Positions 11,509 to 23,188 of a stretch of 60,000 nt of DNA are shown one piece after another. Source of the stretch: Symsagittifera roscoffensis (lineage: Eukaryota > Xenacoelomorpha > Acoela > Convolutidae); the NCBI RefSeq assembly GCF_963678635.1, contig NC_087070.1:6422539-6482538 (forward strand), read 5' to 3'. Position 1 is the first letter of the stretch. Every line of letters begins with the position of its first letter. The notes beneath the pieces are model-generated. The model worked only from the letters and a program-made list of their open reading frames with translations, ran no database searches and was not told where the DNA came from. Both the position numbers and the translations under genes were made by a program.

Positions 11509-11580
11509 ACCCTAACGCTTAAAAAAGGGTTCAAACTTACTAACACCCTAACGCTTAAAAAAGGGTTCAAACTTACTAAG
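11509..11580. repeat. 36-bp perfect tandem duplication
   Basis: Two units begin at 11509 and 11545 with ACCCTAACGCTTAAAAAAGG and end in TTACTAAC/G. The second is identical except for its last base. Confidence 0.8.
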
Positions 11581-11824
11581 AAAGCGGGCCATTTCGATAG
11601 TTCAAAATTCTCACCTGAAATTATTACATTTTTTGTGAGCTTTGTCTGTTCTGTTTAAATTCCTTATTTATAGCGCTTGAATAAGCTTAATCGTTTCTTT
11701 CAATATAACTTCTGGTTTATTATTTTTCCCTTTTCATTAAACTTATGGAAAGGAAGTCAGCGAAAAGCTGTCACTGAAACTGTAACGAAAACTAACTGCA
11801 TTTATACATAAGGATAGCCGGTTA

Positions 11825-12336
11825 CTGTGCAAGTAGCACAGAATGTTCCGACCATACTCTTTAAAAAACTACAGAAACAAAAGTTTCAATTTAGTGTAAC
11901 TTTTTCTGCGCGGTGTGATGAAAGGATCTAACGTAAGACTATAACTTAGCCATGTTCGACAGTTATAATAAAATAGTCAAAAAGGACAACATTTGAAAAT
12001 ATTTTTGCATAATAATTTTGAAGTTTTTGATTCCCAAAATGGCATTAAGAATCTCTAATTTTGCTTGAGTAAAAACAAAGTAACGCATAAATAGGCTGTT
12101 CTAAACGGCCTAAACTAAACAATACTCGCTCGAATTTAGACGAAAAATCAAAAACTTCAAACAGGTTTTTCTCGAGACTGGGAAAACTGGTTCAAACTTT
12201 TCTAAGTCAATTGAATCACGACTGAAAAGGCTTCAATATGATCTCAACTCTCTTCGATGATTACTTCTGGTAGCTGAATTTGCGTAGAAAAACACCCGTA
12301 TACAAAGTGCTTCCCAATTTTTAAAATGGTCGAAAC
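11825..12336. mobile_element. Miniature element with GTTCCGACCA ends, beside a hairpin
   Basis: A perfect hairpin (CTGTGC, loop AAGTA, GCACAG; 11825-11841) and AAT precede the left end GTTCCGACC (11845). TGGTCGAAAC (12327-12336) is its inverted partner with one mismatch. The interior matches 56169-56753 and 59038-59618 in order. Confidence 0.55.
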
Positions 12337-12999
12337 AAAAAAACTTCAGGAAAAGATCTCAATTGGACATACTAGTTTCAATCGATAATAGTTTGTGCGC
12401 AAAAGAAAACACTATCGGCGTGCATTGCCATGAAATAATTTTCAACTAATGCCGACTCTAAATTGTTCACTAAATCGAGAACACTTAACATTTGTTAGCA
12501 GGCATAATTCCCCAACGACCGTTGTATTCACAATCAAACTTGAGACCACAAAAGCTATGATCAGACAGAAATTCATTGTAAAAGTTGCCCGATTGATTTT
12601 CGAATCAGTTTTTAAACCATGAAGTCATAGTCTTACAGACACCTATTTTGTAAAAGTACATTTTTAACAGGCGAAGCTGATCTACGCACCACTTGCGATA
12701 CAAAACAAGAAAGCTCAACGTTTTTAAATAAAAAAGCCAAGACACTGGAAAGTGAAATACAGAGGCGAAGCGGAACTTCGCACCACTTGCGACACAATAC
12801 AAACATTTAAAAAAACATTCGAAAAAAATTGAGAAAAATTTAGATAATTTAAAAAACTAGGTTAATCAAAATTTTCGTAAGTCCCGATAAAAAAACAACT
12901 GCAGGCCCAGCTAAAGCTGGAGGTATGTGTTAAATATTGAATGAGTTTGCTATACTGATGCGGCACGAAAAATGTGATTTCAAAAATTGGACTTTGCCC

Positions 13000-13143
13000 A
13001 AAACGTTAGCTGATCCTCTACTAAAATAAGCAAGGTTAATGACGCCTAAAACGTTAGCTGTTCCTCTACTAAAATAAGCAAGGTTAATGACGCCTAAAAC
13101 GTTAGCTGTTCCTCTACTAAAATAAGCAAGGTTAATGACATTT
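13000..13143. repeat. 48-bp tandem repeat, three copies
   Basis: Units begin at 13000, 13048 and 13096 with AAAACGTTAGCTG and contain AATAAGCAAGGTTAATGAC. They are nearly identical, with one T/A change. Confidence 0.8.
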
Positions 13144-14386
13144 AAAAGCGTTATACAGAGTTGCGCTGAACTTTACAACACTTGCGATACAACGTCAGCA
13201 TAGCATTGTAATTCAGCGAATAAAAAATGAGAAGGAAATCACCGAGTCAAAAAAATACATTCGAAAAAATTCATCTACGAACATTCATACGTTTCTCTTG
13301 ACTGAGAAAAAATACATATTGGAAAAAACTCACTCGCGTCATATACACACAATTACCAAGCAACCACTAAGCTGACATTACTTGAGTAGTCAACAAATCA
13401 TAGAAAACTTCTGAGCTTTTATATTTTTGCACATTGCTCCTTCTTTAACATACAAAAACATACTAATGTCCTTCAAACAGCAAAATTTAACGTGAATAAC
13501 CTAAAACAACACAGCTAACGCCATTTACAAATAAAACGCTTAAATAACCAAAGAACGTATTCAAAGTCAGAGTTCGTATTTTTGCAAATAACAACGGCTT
13601 CAAATTATAGTAGCGAGTAACGCACCTCCTCATAAAAAACTGATTATATATGAAATAAGATCTGCATCCTTTGAGTGTACTCTGATAGAACCCAATTACA
13701 CGGTTGGTTAATTCAAATTTTGACAAGTTTATTTCATTCAAGTTTCTTTTAATTCAGAGTTTGAAAAACCATAAAATTTGTGAAGTTTTTTATATCTAAG
13801 TTCTCCGAAAAGTTTAAAACTTACACAAAACACGTCACATCTGGGAAACCAAAAGCAATTTAGTAGTCGCACTTGGACGCAAGATTATCAACTCCTGGGA
13901 TTTTTTTTACAGTACCCAACTACAGCGTTGGGAATTTCAAACTATGCGAAACTTGAAATTTAAGTTCTCTAAAAAAATTTGACAAAACCATAAAAAAGTC
14001 ATATCTCGAAAACAACAAAGGCTTGGGCATTCATATTTGGAGGCAAGATTCGCAACCCCTGAGAGTAATGTGACAGCCCCCAACAACAGGGTTAAGAACT
14101 ACACAGATCAAATTTAAAGCTCTGTTGAGACATTCAATGCTTTGCCATGATAGAAGCAGTCTACTTATTTCTCATTTCAAACAATGAAAAAATTCATCAA
14201 ATTTTTTTTTTCAAATTTCAGAAATAAATCAGCAGATATGGCAGTGTCTTATAATTATTCTATAAGGGACAATTACATAAAATGCGACAAAACGTATTCA
14301 AATTCAAATATCACTCAAGGCTACTGTAGCCGTGGAAAACTATTCTTAAAGCAGAATAGCTGGCAACTGTGAAATAAGCGCACAAT

Positions 14387-14598
14387 GCTCCGACCAAAGT
14401 TAATTTGACATCTCTTTTTGAAAAAAATATCACTTCTTTTTTTGGCACTGCAAAACTAATCAACTCTTCATTGCCGCTCAAATTATGATTGGAAGGTCAA
14501 TATTTTCGACAATATCTGACGTTTGAGTAACCTATTTTTAAATTTACAACGAAAAACAACTGAATTCAAAGTTCCGTAGCACCTTCGATGGTCGGAGC
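14387..14598. mobile_element. Miniature inverted-repeat element, 212 bp
   Basis: GCTCCGACCA (14387-14396) and TGGTCGGAGC (14589-14598) are perfect 10-bp terminal inverted repeats around non-coding AT-rich sequence. The ends match the GTTCCGACCA family. No clear target-site duplication is seen. Confidence 0.65.
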
Positions 14599-15118
14599 CT
14601 CTGTTGCTAACTGATATTAACCAATTCCCTCTTAATCGTTTATTCATTGTTTAGCGACTAGCTTGTCGGATTTTTTTGTGACCGTAGACTATCACATATA
14701 GTTCGTCCAGTCATGAAAACTAATTTCCCCTTCTTTCGTGGTTCCTATCAGCGAGCTTCTTAGAGTTTCTCATAGGGCTGTTGTGGTCAAACTAGATCTG
14801 TTCACATATCCTGGACTGTCACTGGATGAGGTAGTACTGTACTCGCTACTCGGATTCGTCTGGGCAGTTCGCATGGATCCAGTCTGTCCGGATGAGCCCC
14901 GTCTTTCAAGCTTCGATCGGTCCAGCGGTGAAACTAAACAGGTTTCTGATAATTTCCCTTATTCCTTTTGAATCGAAATCGGCAAAAAAACAATTTCTGT
15001 TGACAGTCAGTATCATCCTGTTGACATTTTTTCTCGGTATCATTCATAGAACTGTACACTCCAATTGTCAATTACTAATTAAAGGAGGAAAAAATGTGGA
15101 TTTCAATAAGATACAATA

Positions 15119-15283
15119 TTACACACCCATGATGACGTCATTTCCGTCCATCCAGGGCTTTTCTGGGTTTTCCACTTCAGATTGCGTGATGGGACACAGT
15201 GATACCTCTCTGTCCAATCGGAACTTATCCACAAACTCCGGAAACCACCAACCCTCATACAGAAACGGGATGGGGTTCAAAGC
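15119..15283 (-). CDS. Unidentified protein, last coding exon
   Basis: The exon encodes 54 residues and a stop. The acceptor is TGTTTTGCAG and the phase is 0. The sequence begins ALNPIPFLYEGWWFPEFVDK and ends GNDVIMGV. It is rich in aromatic residues and prolines and has a single Cys. I do not recognise the family. Its phase fits the exons at 15474-15611 and 15916-16047, so the three are modelled as one minus-strand gene. Confidence 0.55.
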   Translation of the reverse strand, partial: ALNPIPFLYEGWWFPEFVDKFRLDREVSLCPITQSEVENPEKPWMDGNDVIMGV

Positions 15284-15473
15284 CTGCAAAACAACACTCA
15301 GTCCAATGATAGAATTTAAATGATCCACTTCGAATATTGATAAGTATCTAGTTTTGAGCAGTTGTTCTGTCAATATTTTTCAAATTAAATTAGTCAAATT
15401 CAGTTTCAGCTATTTTAAATCTTTTTTTTTAGTTGGCAATGCTTGAATCCGACCAAGTTGTCTTTTTATTCAC

Positions 15474-15611
15474 CTGCTTCCGCGTCACCAATTTGCAGTT
15501 TGTTGAAATGTGTTCAGTAAAAGCTTTGCATCTCCAATTGCCTAAGGATTTCCGAACGGCGCGAAACAGTTCGTCACATTTGAAGAGGCACGTTTTCTCG
15601 TCTGCCGTTGA
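15474..15611 (-). CDS. Unidentified cysteine-containing protein, internal exon
   Basis: The exon encodes 46 residues, with acceptor CGTTTTTAG, donor CAG|GTGAAT and phase 0 at both ends. It contains four cysteines (in CLFKCDELF, NWRC and TNCK), which suggests an extracellular or lumenal disulphide-bonded segment. It follows the NRF-like exon directly. The function is unknown. Confidence 0.5.
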
Positions 15612-15832
15612 CTAAAAACGAAAAGAGTTCATTGTCCAATAAATTATATTGGTCCGATACGCCAGCTTTCGATTGATGTTCATATAGAGACTTGCAAAAA
15701 AAAAGATGGAACAGACAGAATTAATTTTAAAAAGCAAATGACCTAGTTCATAAATTTTTAGCATGTAAAAACTAACTTACAAAATCTAACTTTTCAGACA
15801 GAAAATGACTCAAGGTCACCTAAAAATTCAAA

Positions 15833-17544
15833 TTTTTATGTAAGATTGCTCAAAATTAGCAAACTGCTCTTTTTAATTATTCCTGTCTGTTCCGCCTTTT
15901 TGCTACTAAGTATACCTCAGGGCATATGAAGGAAACGCAGATGCCATAATCCACGGGAATATTGATCGATGAAAAGCGGTTTTCCAAAAGCGTAACTAAC
16001 TGCTCCAAGTCGAAGACATCAAACTGTTTCTTCACACCATCAAACTCCTGTAAATTTTGAATGGAGATATAAAACTCATCAAGAAGATGATTCTGAATAG
16101 AAGGTTAAAATCTCCACCGGTGGCAGTACTTGGAAATCGTTCTCGTGCAAGTCCATTGAAACATTTCCAGGAGAGAGGAGACGTGGTGATTGGTCGCTAC
16201 TGGAGCAACTCCCTGCATAGTTCGGCAAATTGGGACAAAGATCCAAGGGTTTTAGGTTCACTTTGCGTCCGTATACTTTCAATTTATGTTCCACAATTTT
16301 GTTCCGTCCAACCATTGATGGACAATATGTTGTGGCAAAACGTTTCCATTGAACTCTATTTTGCGTAGCATACGCTCTGAAAACATTATAGAGTTGCAGC
16401 AAAAAGTTGGAACATACAGAATTACTTCAAAAGATCAAATGACCTATTTCAGAAAACTTTAGCATGCAGACGCTTATGTTTCAGCCAGAAAATATGACTC
16501 AAGTTCACCTAAAAACTCAAATTTCCATGCAAAAATTACTCAAAATTTGCTCTTTTTAATCATTTCTGTCTGTTCCAACTTTTGGAGCTGGTTTTAAAGT
16601 TCTTAACAAATTTATTGGACAGGGTCATAATGTTGGAACCAATACTGACTTTCAAGCTGAAACTAATTAGAAATAGTTCTTTAAATTTTCGCGTTTCTCA
16701 TTTTGACGGCGTTTTATGTATTCTTTCCGAACGAAAAGTGCATGTCAGACTGATGCTGATCGCAAAAATTGTTTGAAGGCAAGGGCTCTGAAATTGTTTG
16801 AAAAAGCGCAATCAGTTTAGTTTGTTTTGCACTTTTGACAGTTCAAATGCAAATTGGAAATATTGGTTGCAATGTCAACTCTATTTCACAGTCAAGGACA
16901 GAATTATTTCCGAATTTTAAGACTAGTTTAAGAAATGTATCATATGTATTCAATTTTTGGAATAGTTCAGACCTTACAGATAAAAAAATAATTACAATTA
17001 GTTCTCTAAAGTTTTGCATTTGTCGACATTTTGTGTTATTTATCATAGACAAAAATGAATGCCAGATCGCTGCTGAAGAAAAAAATGTTCTGATGTTAGG
17101 CTTGAAGTTATTTAAAAAACTTGACGTCTCTGAAGAAGCGACGCCATTTCACTGTCAACGCTATTGCATTTTCAACACCTTTTCACTGCCTCGTGGTCAG
17201 AATTATTTCAAAAAGATGCTGTCCGATGAATTTGTTAAAAACTATAAACATGTCAATGACTATATTAGGAACGCCAGCAAAATATGTTAAAGCAAAAAAA
17301 ACACTGTTTCTGGGTACTTCGTTTAAGTTTGTTGCGCGCAATCTATTCTTTCTCCTTTGAATTCGCGTAGGTCACGAACGCAGAATTCCGATGGCTTTCA
17401 AGGTTTTATAAGGAAAATTGCATCTCATTAAGAAGTAATGCGCGCGAATTGAATCGTTGCGTACGCGTTTTATATGCTAGATGGAATGGAAGTACGGGTA
17501 CAAAGTTACGAGACATTATTGAGAAAATAAAGAGAGCGTTCAAC
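15833..17544. repeat. Tandem duplication, copy 1 (1,712 bp)
   Basis: Every base I compared repeats at +1,712, including all open frames on both strands. Homology begins at the T-run of 15833; the base before it differs. It runs directly into copy 2 with one base of microhomology. The copy holds the exon at 15916-16047, an exon-like stretch at about 16090-16390 on the minus strand, and AT-rich frames on the plus strand (16582-16776, 16835-17290) that I cannot assign. Confidence 0.95.
15916..16047 (-). CDS. NRF-domain-like exon, copy 1
   Basis: The exon encodes 44 residues, with acceptor AAATTTACAG, donor GAG|GTATAC and phase 0. It starts EFDGVKKQFDVFDLEQ and ends IPVDYGICVSFICPE. The DYGIC-x(4)-C arrangement resembles the end of the N-terminal NRF domain of nose-resistant-to-fluoxetine (NRF-6) type membrane acyltransferases of invertebrates. 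This is a resemblance by motif only. No acyltransferase membrane region follows in the exons downstream, so it may be a secreted or truncated relative, or unrelated. The exon is repeated identically at 17628-17759. Confidence 0.45.
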
Positions 17545-19256
17545 TTTTTATGTAAGATTGCTCAAAATTAGCAAACTGCTCTTTTTAATTATTCCTGTCT
17601 GTTCCGCCTTTTTGCTACTAAGTATACCTCAGGGCATATGAAGGAAACGCAGATGCCATAATCCACGGGAATATTGATCGATGAAAAGCGGTTTTCCAAA
17701 AGCGTAACTAACTGCTCCAAGTCGAAGACATCAAACTGTTTCTTCACACCATCAAACTCCTGTAAATTTTGAATGGAGATATAAAACTCATCAAGAAGAT
17801 GATTCTGAATAGAAGGTTAAAATCTCCACCGGTGGCAGTACTTGGAAATCGTTCTCGTGCAAGTCCATTGAAACATTTCCAGGAGAGAGGAGACGTGGTG
17901 ATTGGTCGCTACTGGAGCAACTCCCTGCATAGTTCGGCAAATTGGGACAAAGATCCAAGGGTTTTAGGTTCACTTTGCGTCCGTATACTTTCAATTTATG
18001 TTCCACAATTTTGTTCCGTCCAACCATTGATGGACAATATGTTGTGGCAAAACGTTTCCATTGAACTCTATTTTGCGTAGCATACGCTCTGAAAACATTA
18101 TAGAGTTGCAGCAAAAAGTTGGAACATACAGAATTACTTCAAAAGATCAAATGACCTATTTCAGAAAACTTTAGCATGCAGACGCTTATGTTTCAGCCAG
18201 AAAATATGACTCAAGTTCACCTAAAAACTCAAATTTCCATGCAAAAATTACTCAAAATTTGCTCTTTTTAATCATTTCTGTCTGTTCCAACTTTTGGAGC
18301 TGGTTTTAAAGTTCTTAACAAATTTATTGGACAGGGTCATAATGTTGGAACCAATACTGACTTTCAAGCTGAAACTAATTAGAAATAGTTCTTTAAATTT
18401 TCGCGTTTCTCATTTTGACGGCGTTTTATGTATTCTTTCCGAACGAAAAGTGCATGTCAGACTGATGCTGATCGCAAAAATTGTTTGAAGGCAAGGGCTC
18501 TGAAATTGTTTGAAAAAGCGCAATCAGTTTAGTTTGTTTTGCACTTTTGACAGTTCAAATGCAAATTGGAAATATTGGTTGCAATGTCAACTCTATTTCA
18601 CAGTCAAGGACAGAATTATTTCCGAATTTTAAGACTAGTTTAAGAAATGTATCATATGTATTCAATTTTTGGAATAGTTCAGACCTTACAGATAAAAAAA
18701 TAATTACAATTAGTTCTCTAAAGTTTTGCATTTGTCGACATTTTGTGTTATTTATCATAGACAAAAATGAATGCCAGATCGCTGCTGAAGAAAAAAATGT
18801 TCTGATGTTAGGCTTGAAGTTATTTAAAAAACTTGACGTCTCTGAAGAAGCGACGCCATTTCACTGTCAACGCTATTGCATTTTCAACACCTTTTCACTG
18901 CCTCGTGGTCAGAATTATTTCAAAAAGATGCTGTCCGATGAATTTGTTAAAAACTATAAACATGTCAATGACTATATTAGGAACGCCAGCAAAATATGTT
19001 AAAGCAAAAAAAACACTGTTTCTGGGTACTTCGTTTAAGTTTGTTGCGCGCAATCTATTCTTTCTCCTTTGAATTCGCGTAGGTCACGAACGCAGAATTC
19101 CGATGGCTTTCAAGGTTTTATAAGGAAAATTGCATCTCATTAAGAAGTAATGCGCGCGAATTGAATCGTTGCGTACGCGTTTTATATGCTAGATGGAATG
19201 GAAGTACGGGTACAAAGTTACGAGACATTATTGAGAAAATAAAGAGAGCGTTCAAC
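17545..19256. repeat. Tandem duplication, copy 2 (1,712 bp)
   Basis: This is a direct repeat of 15833-17544 with no difference seen. It ends where the sequence diverges after GAGCGTTCAACT. Such perfect identity means either a very recent event or an assembly duplicate. Confidence 0.95.
17628..17759 (-). CDS. NRF-domain-like exon, copy 2
   Basis: This is identical to 15916-16047, including both splice sites. If both copies were spliced, the protein would carry a 44-residue segment twice in frame, because the exon is phase 0-0. Confidence 0.4.
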
Positions 19257-19700
19257 TCTTCCAAATTACGAGCTTCAGGAAAAGTTTGCCATTGGATTCC
19301 AAGCCCGATTTATACTCCCGTAAACGTGCAAGTTCGGCTACAAAACTTGCATTTCTAATGAGTTAGTGAAGTTTTTTCTAAGTTTGTAGAAAATTTGAAA
19401 GAATCGTGAAATCATCCAGATCATCCAAATCATCTCACGATTACAACACCAGCTTTTGGAAAGCCAAAATTTGGCATTGGAATCGCAACCCTAAACTACT
19501 AGCGTGCACGTACCGGTACATAAAATTGGAAACCCTTTGGACATTATCTCGAAGTTCTGAGAATTTTCGTAAGTTCACACAGTGGCGACTGACGATACAA
19601 AACAAAAAAAACGAAAATTCTAAAATGTCGAAAAGGCAAGATCTACCAAATCAACATGAATAAGGCTAGTTTTAAAACAAAAACCTGCCGAGACAATATA
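19257..19700. other. No gene recognised
   Basis: Plus-strand open frames here have no recognisable motif. The sequence flanks the tandem duplication and continues its right end. Confidence 0.4.
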
Positions 19701-19727
19701 ATACGAATGTAAAATTCGCCCGGAAGT

Positions 19728-20705
19728 ACTTACAGACGGAGAAACAAGCTAAGTTCTGAAACGACTTGATAGCGTCTAAACAGTTTCATATGCTTTTAAT
19801 CGCCTCTCCCAAAGCCAGTACAATGTGTGGTCCATTAACATCGGGTCGGCAGAGTCAATAACATTTGAGGCTATCGGCCAAACTGCGATTTAATTTCGTT
19901 ACATACGAAATAATTTAGTTACATGCAGAAACAGTGAGCTCATGGCTGGGCCTCAGTATTCCCAGACCACGAGGTCACTCCTAAAAAAGGCCAATATTTA
20001 TTATCATATTACTACTGTTTTTGTTCAGTAGATAAAAATGCAACATTCGCTTAAGCATTACACAGTGACGGAGCATAGAAAAAGAACCTATTGAAGACTG
20101 GCGGGCGTCAGTTACCCTAGTTCTACTCGTTTTTATTCGTCTAGACCTAGCCAGTTAGTTTTCTGATCTGTTTAGGGCCAAGTAAAAAGTTACCATTCTT
20201 AGGCCATCAGTCGATAGACTTTTGATCAGTTTTCGTTTCATGCGGATATAACCACATGGCTGGGTCTCGGATACCCAGACTACGTGATTACTTTTAAAAA
20301 CACGGCTGGAAACCATAATTTACCATGTTTTTAATTATAGCTATAAACTAAATTCATTGGAGATGGATTGAATCTTTCCTGTAACATTCGTCCGGAAACA
20401 AATATCGACGGAAAATGAAGCTAGGTTATGAAACAACTGGCTAGCGTCTAAACACAGCTTCATATGCTTTTAACAGTCTCTACCAAAGCCAGTTCTATGT
20501 GTGGTCCTTTAACATCGGATAGGCAAAATCATTTTTGTTTTTGGGCTATCGGTCAGAACGCGCAGATTAACTTAGTTACAAGAAAATTAGTGTGCTCAAG
20601 GCTGGGTCTCAGTATCCCTAGACCACGAGGTCACTCCTAACACCAGGGCTACTACTTTTTTGTTATATCACATTTGTTTTTGTTCAGTAGATAAAAATCA
20701 TCATA
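19728..20705. repeat. Diverged direct repeat, about 0.66 kb period
   Basis: About 19728-20050 and 20392-20705 share ordered blocks: TAGCGTCTAAACA, TTCATATGCTTTTAA, ATGTGTGGTCC, GGCTGGGTCTCAGTAT-like and TTTTGTTCAGTAGATAAAAA. The offset is about 660 bp. A third partial GGCTGGGTCTCGGAT block lies near 20259. Confidence 0.65.
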
Positions 20706-22330
20706 TCAATCGGAGATGGATCAACCCTTTCCCTCAACTCCTAGCTTCTCATTATCTGAAAACGAACTATGATGTAATTGAATTCAATTCAGGACATATC
20801 CGGAAGCAAGGAGTTCTTAGAATACAGTTTCAGTTTTCTTCCCGAGACCCTACCGGTTTCTGGGATCCGGACTAAGGGCGGTCTTGTCGTCCTTCTGGAC
20901 GGGTGACAGAATCCACCCAATACCCTTCCAGATTCTCGGGAAATCTTCGGTAACGATTGTACAGTTACAATCGTTACAATTCGGACAGCTTCTATCGTAA
21001 TCTCAGAATATTTCCCTCATTTTTTTCACTGTCGAGAGTCAATGTTGCTGTTTTCTAACAAAACTCTGTCTTTTCTGATTTTCGCGGTTGTCAGTGTTCG
21101 CGAAATTTCAAGGTCCTGACGTGTCTTTTTTTCAGAACGATTTTTTAAAATTTATTTCGTCACTTAAAAATTACATTTTTCGATTCGTCAAATTGTATGA
21201 TTAGCACAGTTAATCTAACAAAACGGCCAATTTTCCCACTCGAATGTCACAATAAAAATTCGAACTTTTCAGGGCATCACAGTAGCTAAAATGTATGTTT
21301 GATAGTCACTCACAGTATACAACAGTCTCTGGGTATCGGGCCTCCAACTCCGTCTTCCCTCAGAAATAGTGTCGTTATCTATCCAATCTCATTTTTTGGG
21401 AGGGTACGGTTCCGCTCTGGATGTCCCACTGGACCTTCCTTTCTTCTGATCCTTTTCAGCTAATCGTCTTATCGTGTCTGGTTGTTACGATAAAAGGCTT
21501 CTTCGTTTTCTCTTTTCTTACGACTGTTTCTCGTCTCTTCAGTTCGGCGTGTGTTTTTCTTGCATTTTCCGGACAAAACGGCTGTGTTTACATTTCTGAG
21601 AAAGTTCCAATCGAAAACTTAAAAATTCAAAATTCTAGAGTTTTCCTACCCTCTTTCTCGTAATGACCTCACTGTTAACGTCTCTAACGTTTCCTTCCGT
21701 TCTCGTCGGAGGGTTTGACTGTAACATTCCGGGGAATGGCACACAATCATCATATTCATCTTAGATGGATCAATTTTTTCCCTCAAATTCTAGCTTCTCA
21801 TATACTAAAAAGTGAAATAGACGTTAATTAAACTCAGTTCAAGGCATTCCATTTAGCTAAAAATTTTTAAAATCAACGTCTACTGTCTTGCCGAATACCC
21901 ATCCGGGTTCTCGAACCCGGTCGAAGAGCTCTCGTCTTGGCAACCCAAGAGGGTAACGGATCTTCCCAATAGCCCTCCGAATTCTCGAGAACTGCTCAGT
22001 AACGATTAAAGCTGTAGAAATGTTACAAATTGGAGCGTTTTTCAAATTTTGAAGTCGTTCCTTGTTTTTCTATCGCGTATCTCGTTTTTATCATTGGAAA
22101 TCGTAGTTGTTTCTATTTCCACTAGCAAAACTGTCGTTATTTTTTGCGCTTTTTCAGTATTTGCGAAACTTCAAGATCATGTCTGTTTTTTTTTAACGAA
22201 TTTTTGGAAAAAATTCCGTCACCTCAAATTGGCTCTTCCTAATTCGTTCAACTGAACAATCATCAGCGTTAATTCTTCGAAACAACCTAATTTCTCACCC
22301 AACTGTTACAAACCAAAATTCGTTGTTGCC
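20700..22330. repeat. Diverged direct repeat, about 1.05 kb period
   Basis: 20700-21290 and 21745-22330 share AGATGGATCAA, CTAGCTTCTCAT, an AGTAACGATT-like block, TTTCGCGAAAC-like and CGTCAC blocks in order. They diverge strongly elsewhere. No intact frame is recognised. It could be remains of the same kind of element as at 23-28.5 kb, but I cannot show that. Confidence 0.5.
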
Positions 22331-22638
22331 TTACATTTCAGGCCATTCTGGTCGAATGTCACCTACTCCCTGAGCAGATCGGTCAATGTCCTCATTAAAC
22401 TTGAAGTAACTCATCAAAATGGTACATTGTCACCGATCAGAATTTACAAACAAATAAAAAGAGTTTTTATTCGGTTCACATCGACCTACTACGTGCTATA
22501 AATGGCATCATACTACGATGCTACAGCTTTCTAACATTTTCACTAACTGCACACTGAGAATATGACCTAAGACAAATATCTTTTCTGACTTTTGGCGTCA
22601 TTGTCTCGAACTAAAACTTTTTTTCCTAGCGTTAAAAA

Positions 22639-22673
22639 TTGTTGGTTGGCAGGACAGTCCTGCCAACCAACAA
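22639..22673. repeat. Perfect 35-bp hairpin
   Basis: The arm TTGTTGGTTGGCAGGAC (22639-22655), a single A, then GTCCTGCCAACCAACAA (22657-22673) form 17 paired bases without mismatch. It sits just outside the broken locus at 23.0-28.5 kb. Confidence 0.9.
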
Positions 22674-23188
22674 ACTAATATTATCTTACTTTGCTTCTTC
22701 CCTTCGGAAATTTAGTCTTTACTGGTCCTGAATATTAAAATAAAAAAAACGGTGGTTAGAAGGAACAATTAAATAATCTCCCTCTTCATAAGACTACTCA
22801 AGTCTTTCATGTCACCACAAAGTGAACAGTCTTCCTAGATTTAAACCAATCATGCAGACCGGAATGTTTTAAATATACACTCCACTCAAGCCTTGCTAGA
22901 TAAATAGTAGGTATCTCTAACAACACTGATGAAAGTAGAATGCAGATTTTTGAATACAGCATTTTTTAAACTCAAAATAACCAAATGTTTTTTCTTTTCT
23001 GAAGTTTCAATTTCAAGTTTGGTTAGCTTGGTTGCTCATTTAAAATTTTCTCACACAAAACGATTCTGAGTTTTATTTTCTTCTCCTTTGTTATTTTTTT
23101 GTTCATTTTTTCTATTAACTTTTGTCGTTTAGAAATTTTAAGATTCTGAAATCTTTTAATCTTTCTTTTGCATCTTGTCATTCGGCTA

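Larger units (their letters stand above)
8735..15118. other. Intergenic, repeat-filled
   Basis: No exon is supported between the methyltransferase and the next gene. The region contains hairpin repeats (8891-8907, 9660-9680, 12765-12781), several short tandem duplications (9351, 10790, 11509, 13000), and miniature elements (10090-10553, 11845-12336, 14387-14598). The longer open frames here are AT-rich chance frames. Confidence 0.5.

Noticed and set aside
7195-13143. CRISPR-like array
   Set aside because: The tandem units are contiguous without unique spacers of constant length, and the genome is eukaryotic.
14892-15323. 143-codon plus-strand open frame
   Set aside because: Its second half is antisense to the well-spliced exon at 15119-15283 and the first half has no motif; it is a shadow frame.
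16079-16402. 107-codon minus-strand frame as an exon upstream of the NRF-like exon
   Set aside because: Its acceptor (ATGTTTTCAG) is good, but no reading phase gives a recognisable segment with a clean donor, and the AT-rich end looks non-coding. It is left as exon-like sequence.
16835-17290. 151-codon plus-strand frame, repeated in the duplication
   Set aside because: It has no motif, the composition follows the AT-rich background, and it is flanked by similar frames. Its repetition only reflects the block duplication.
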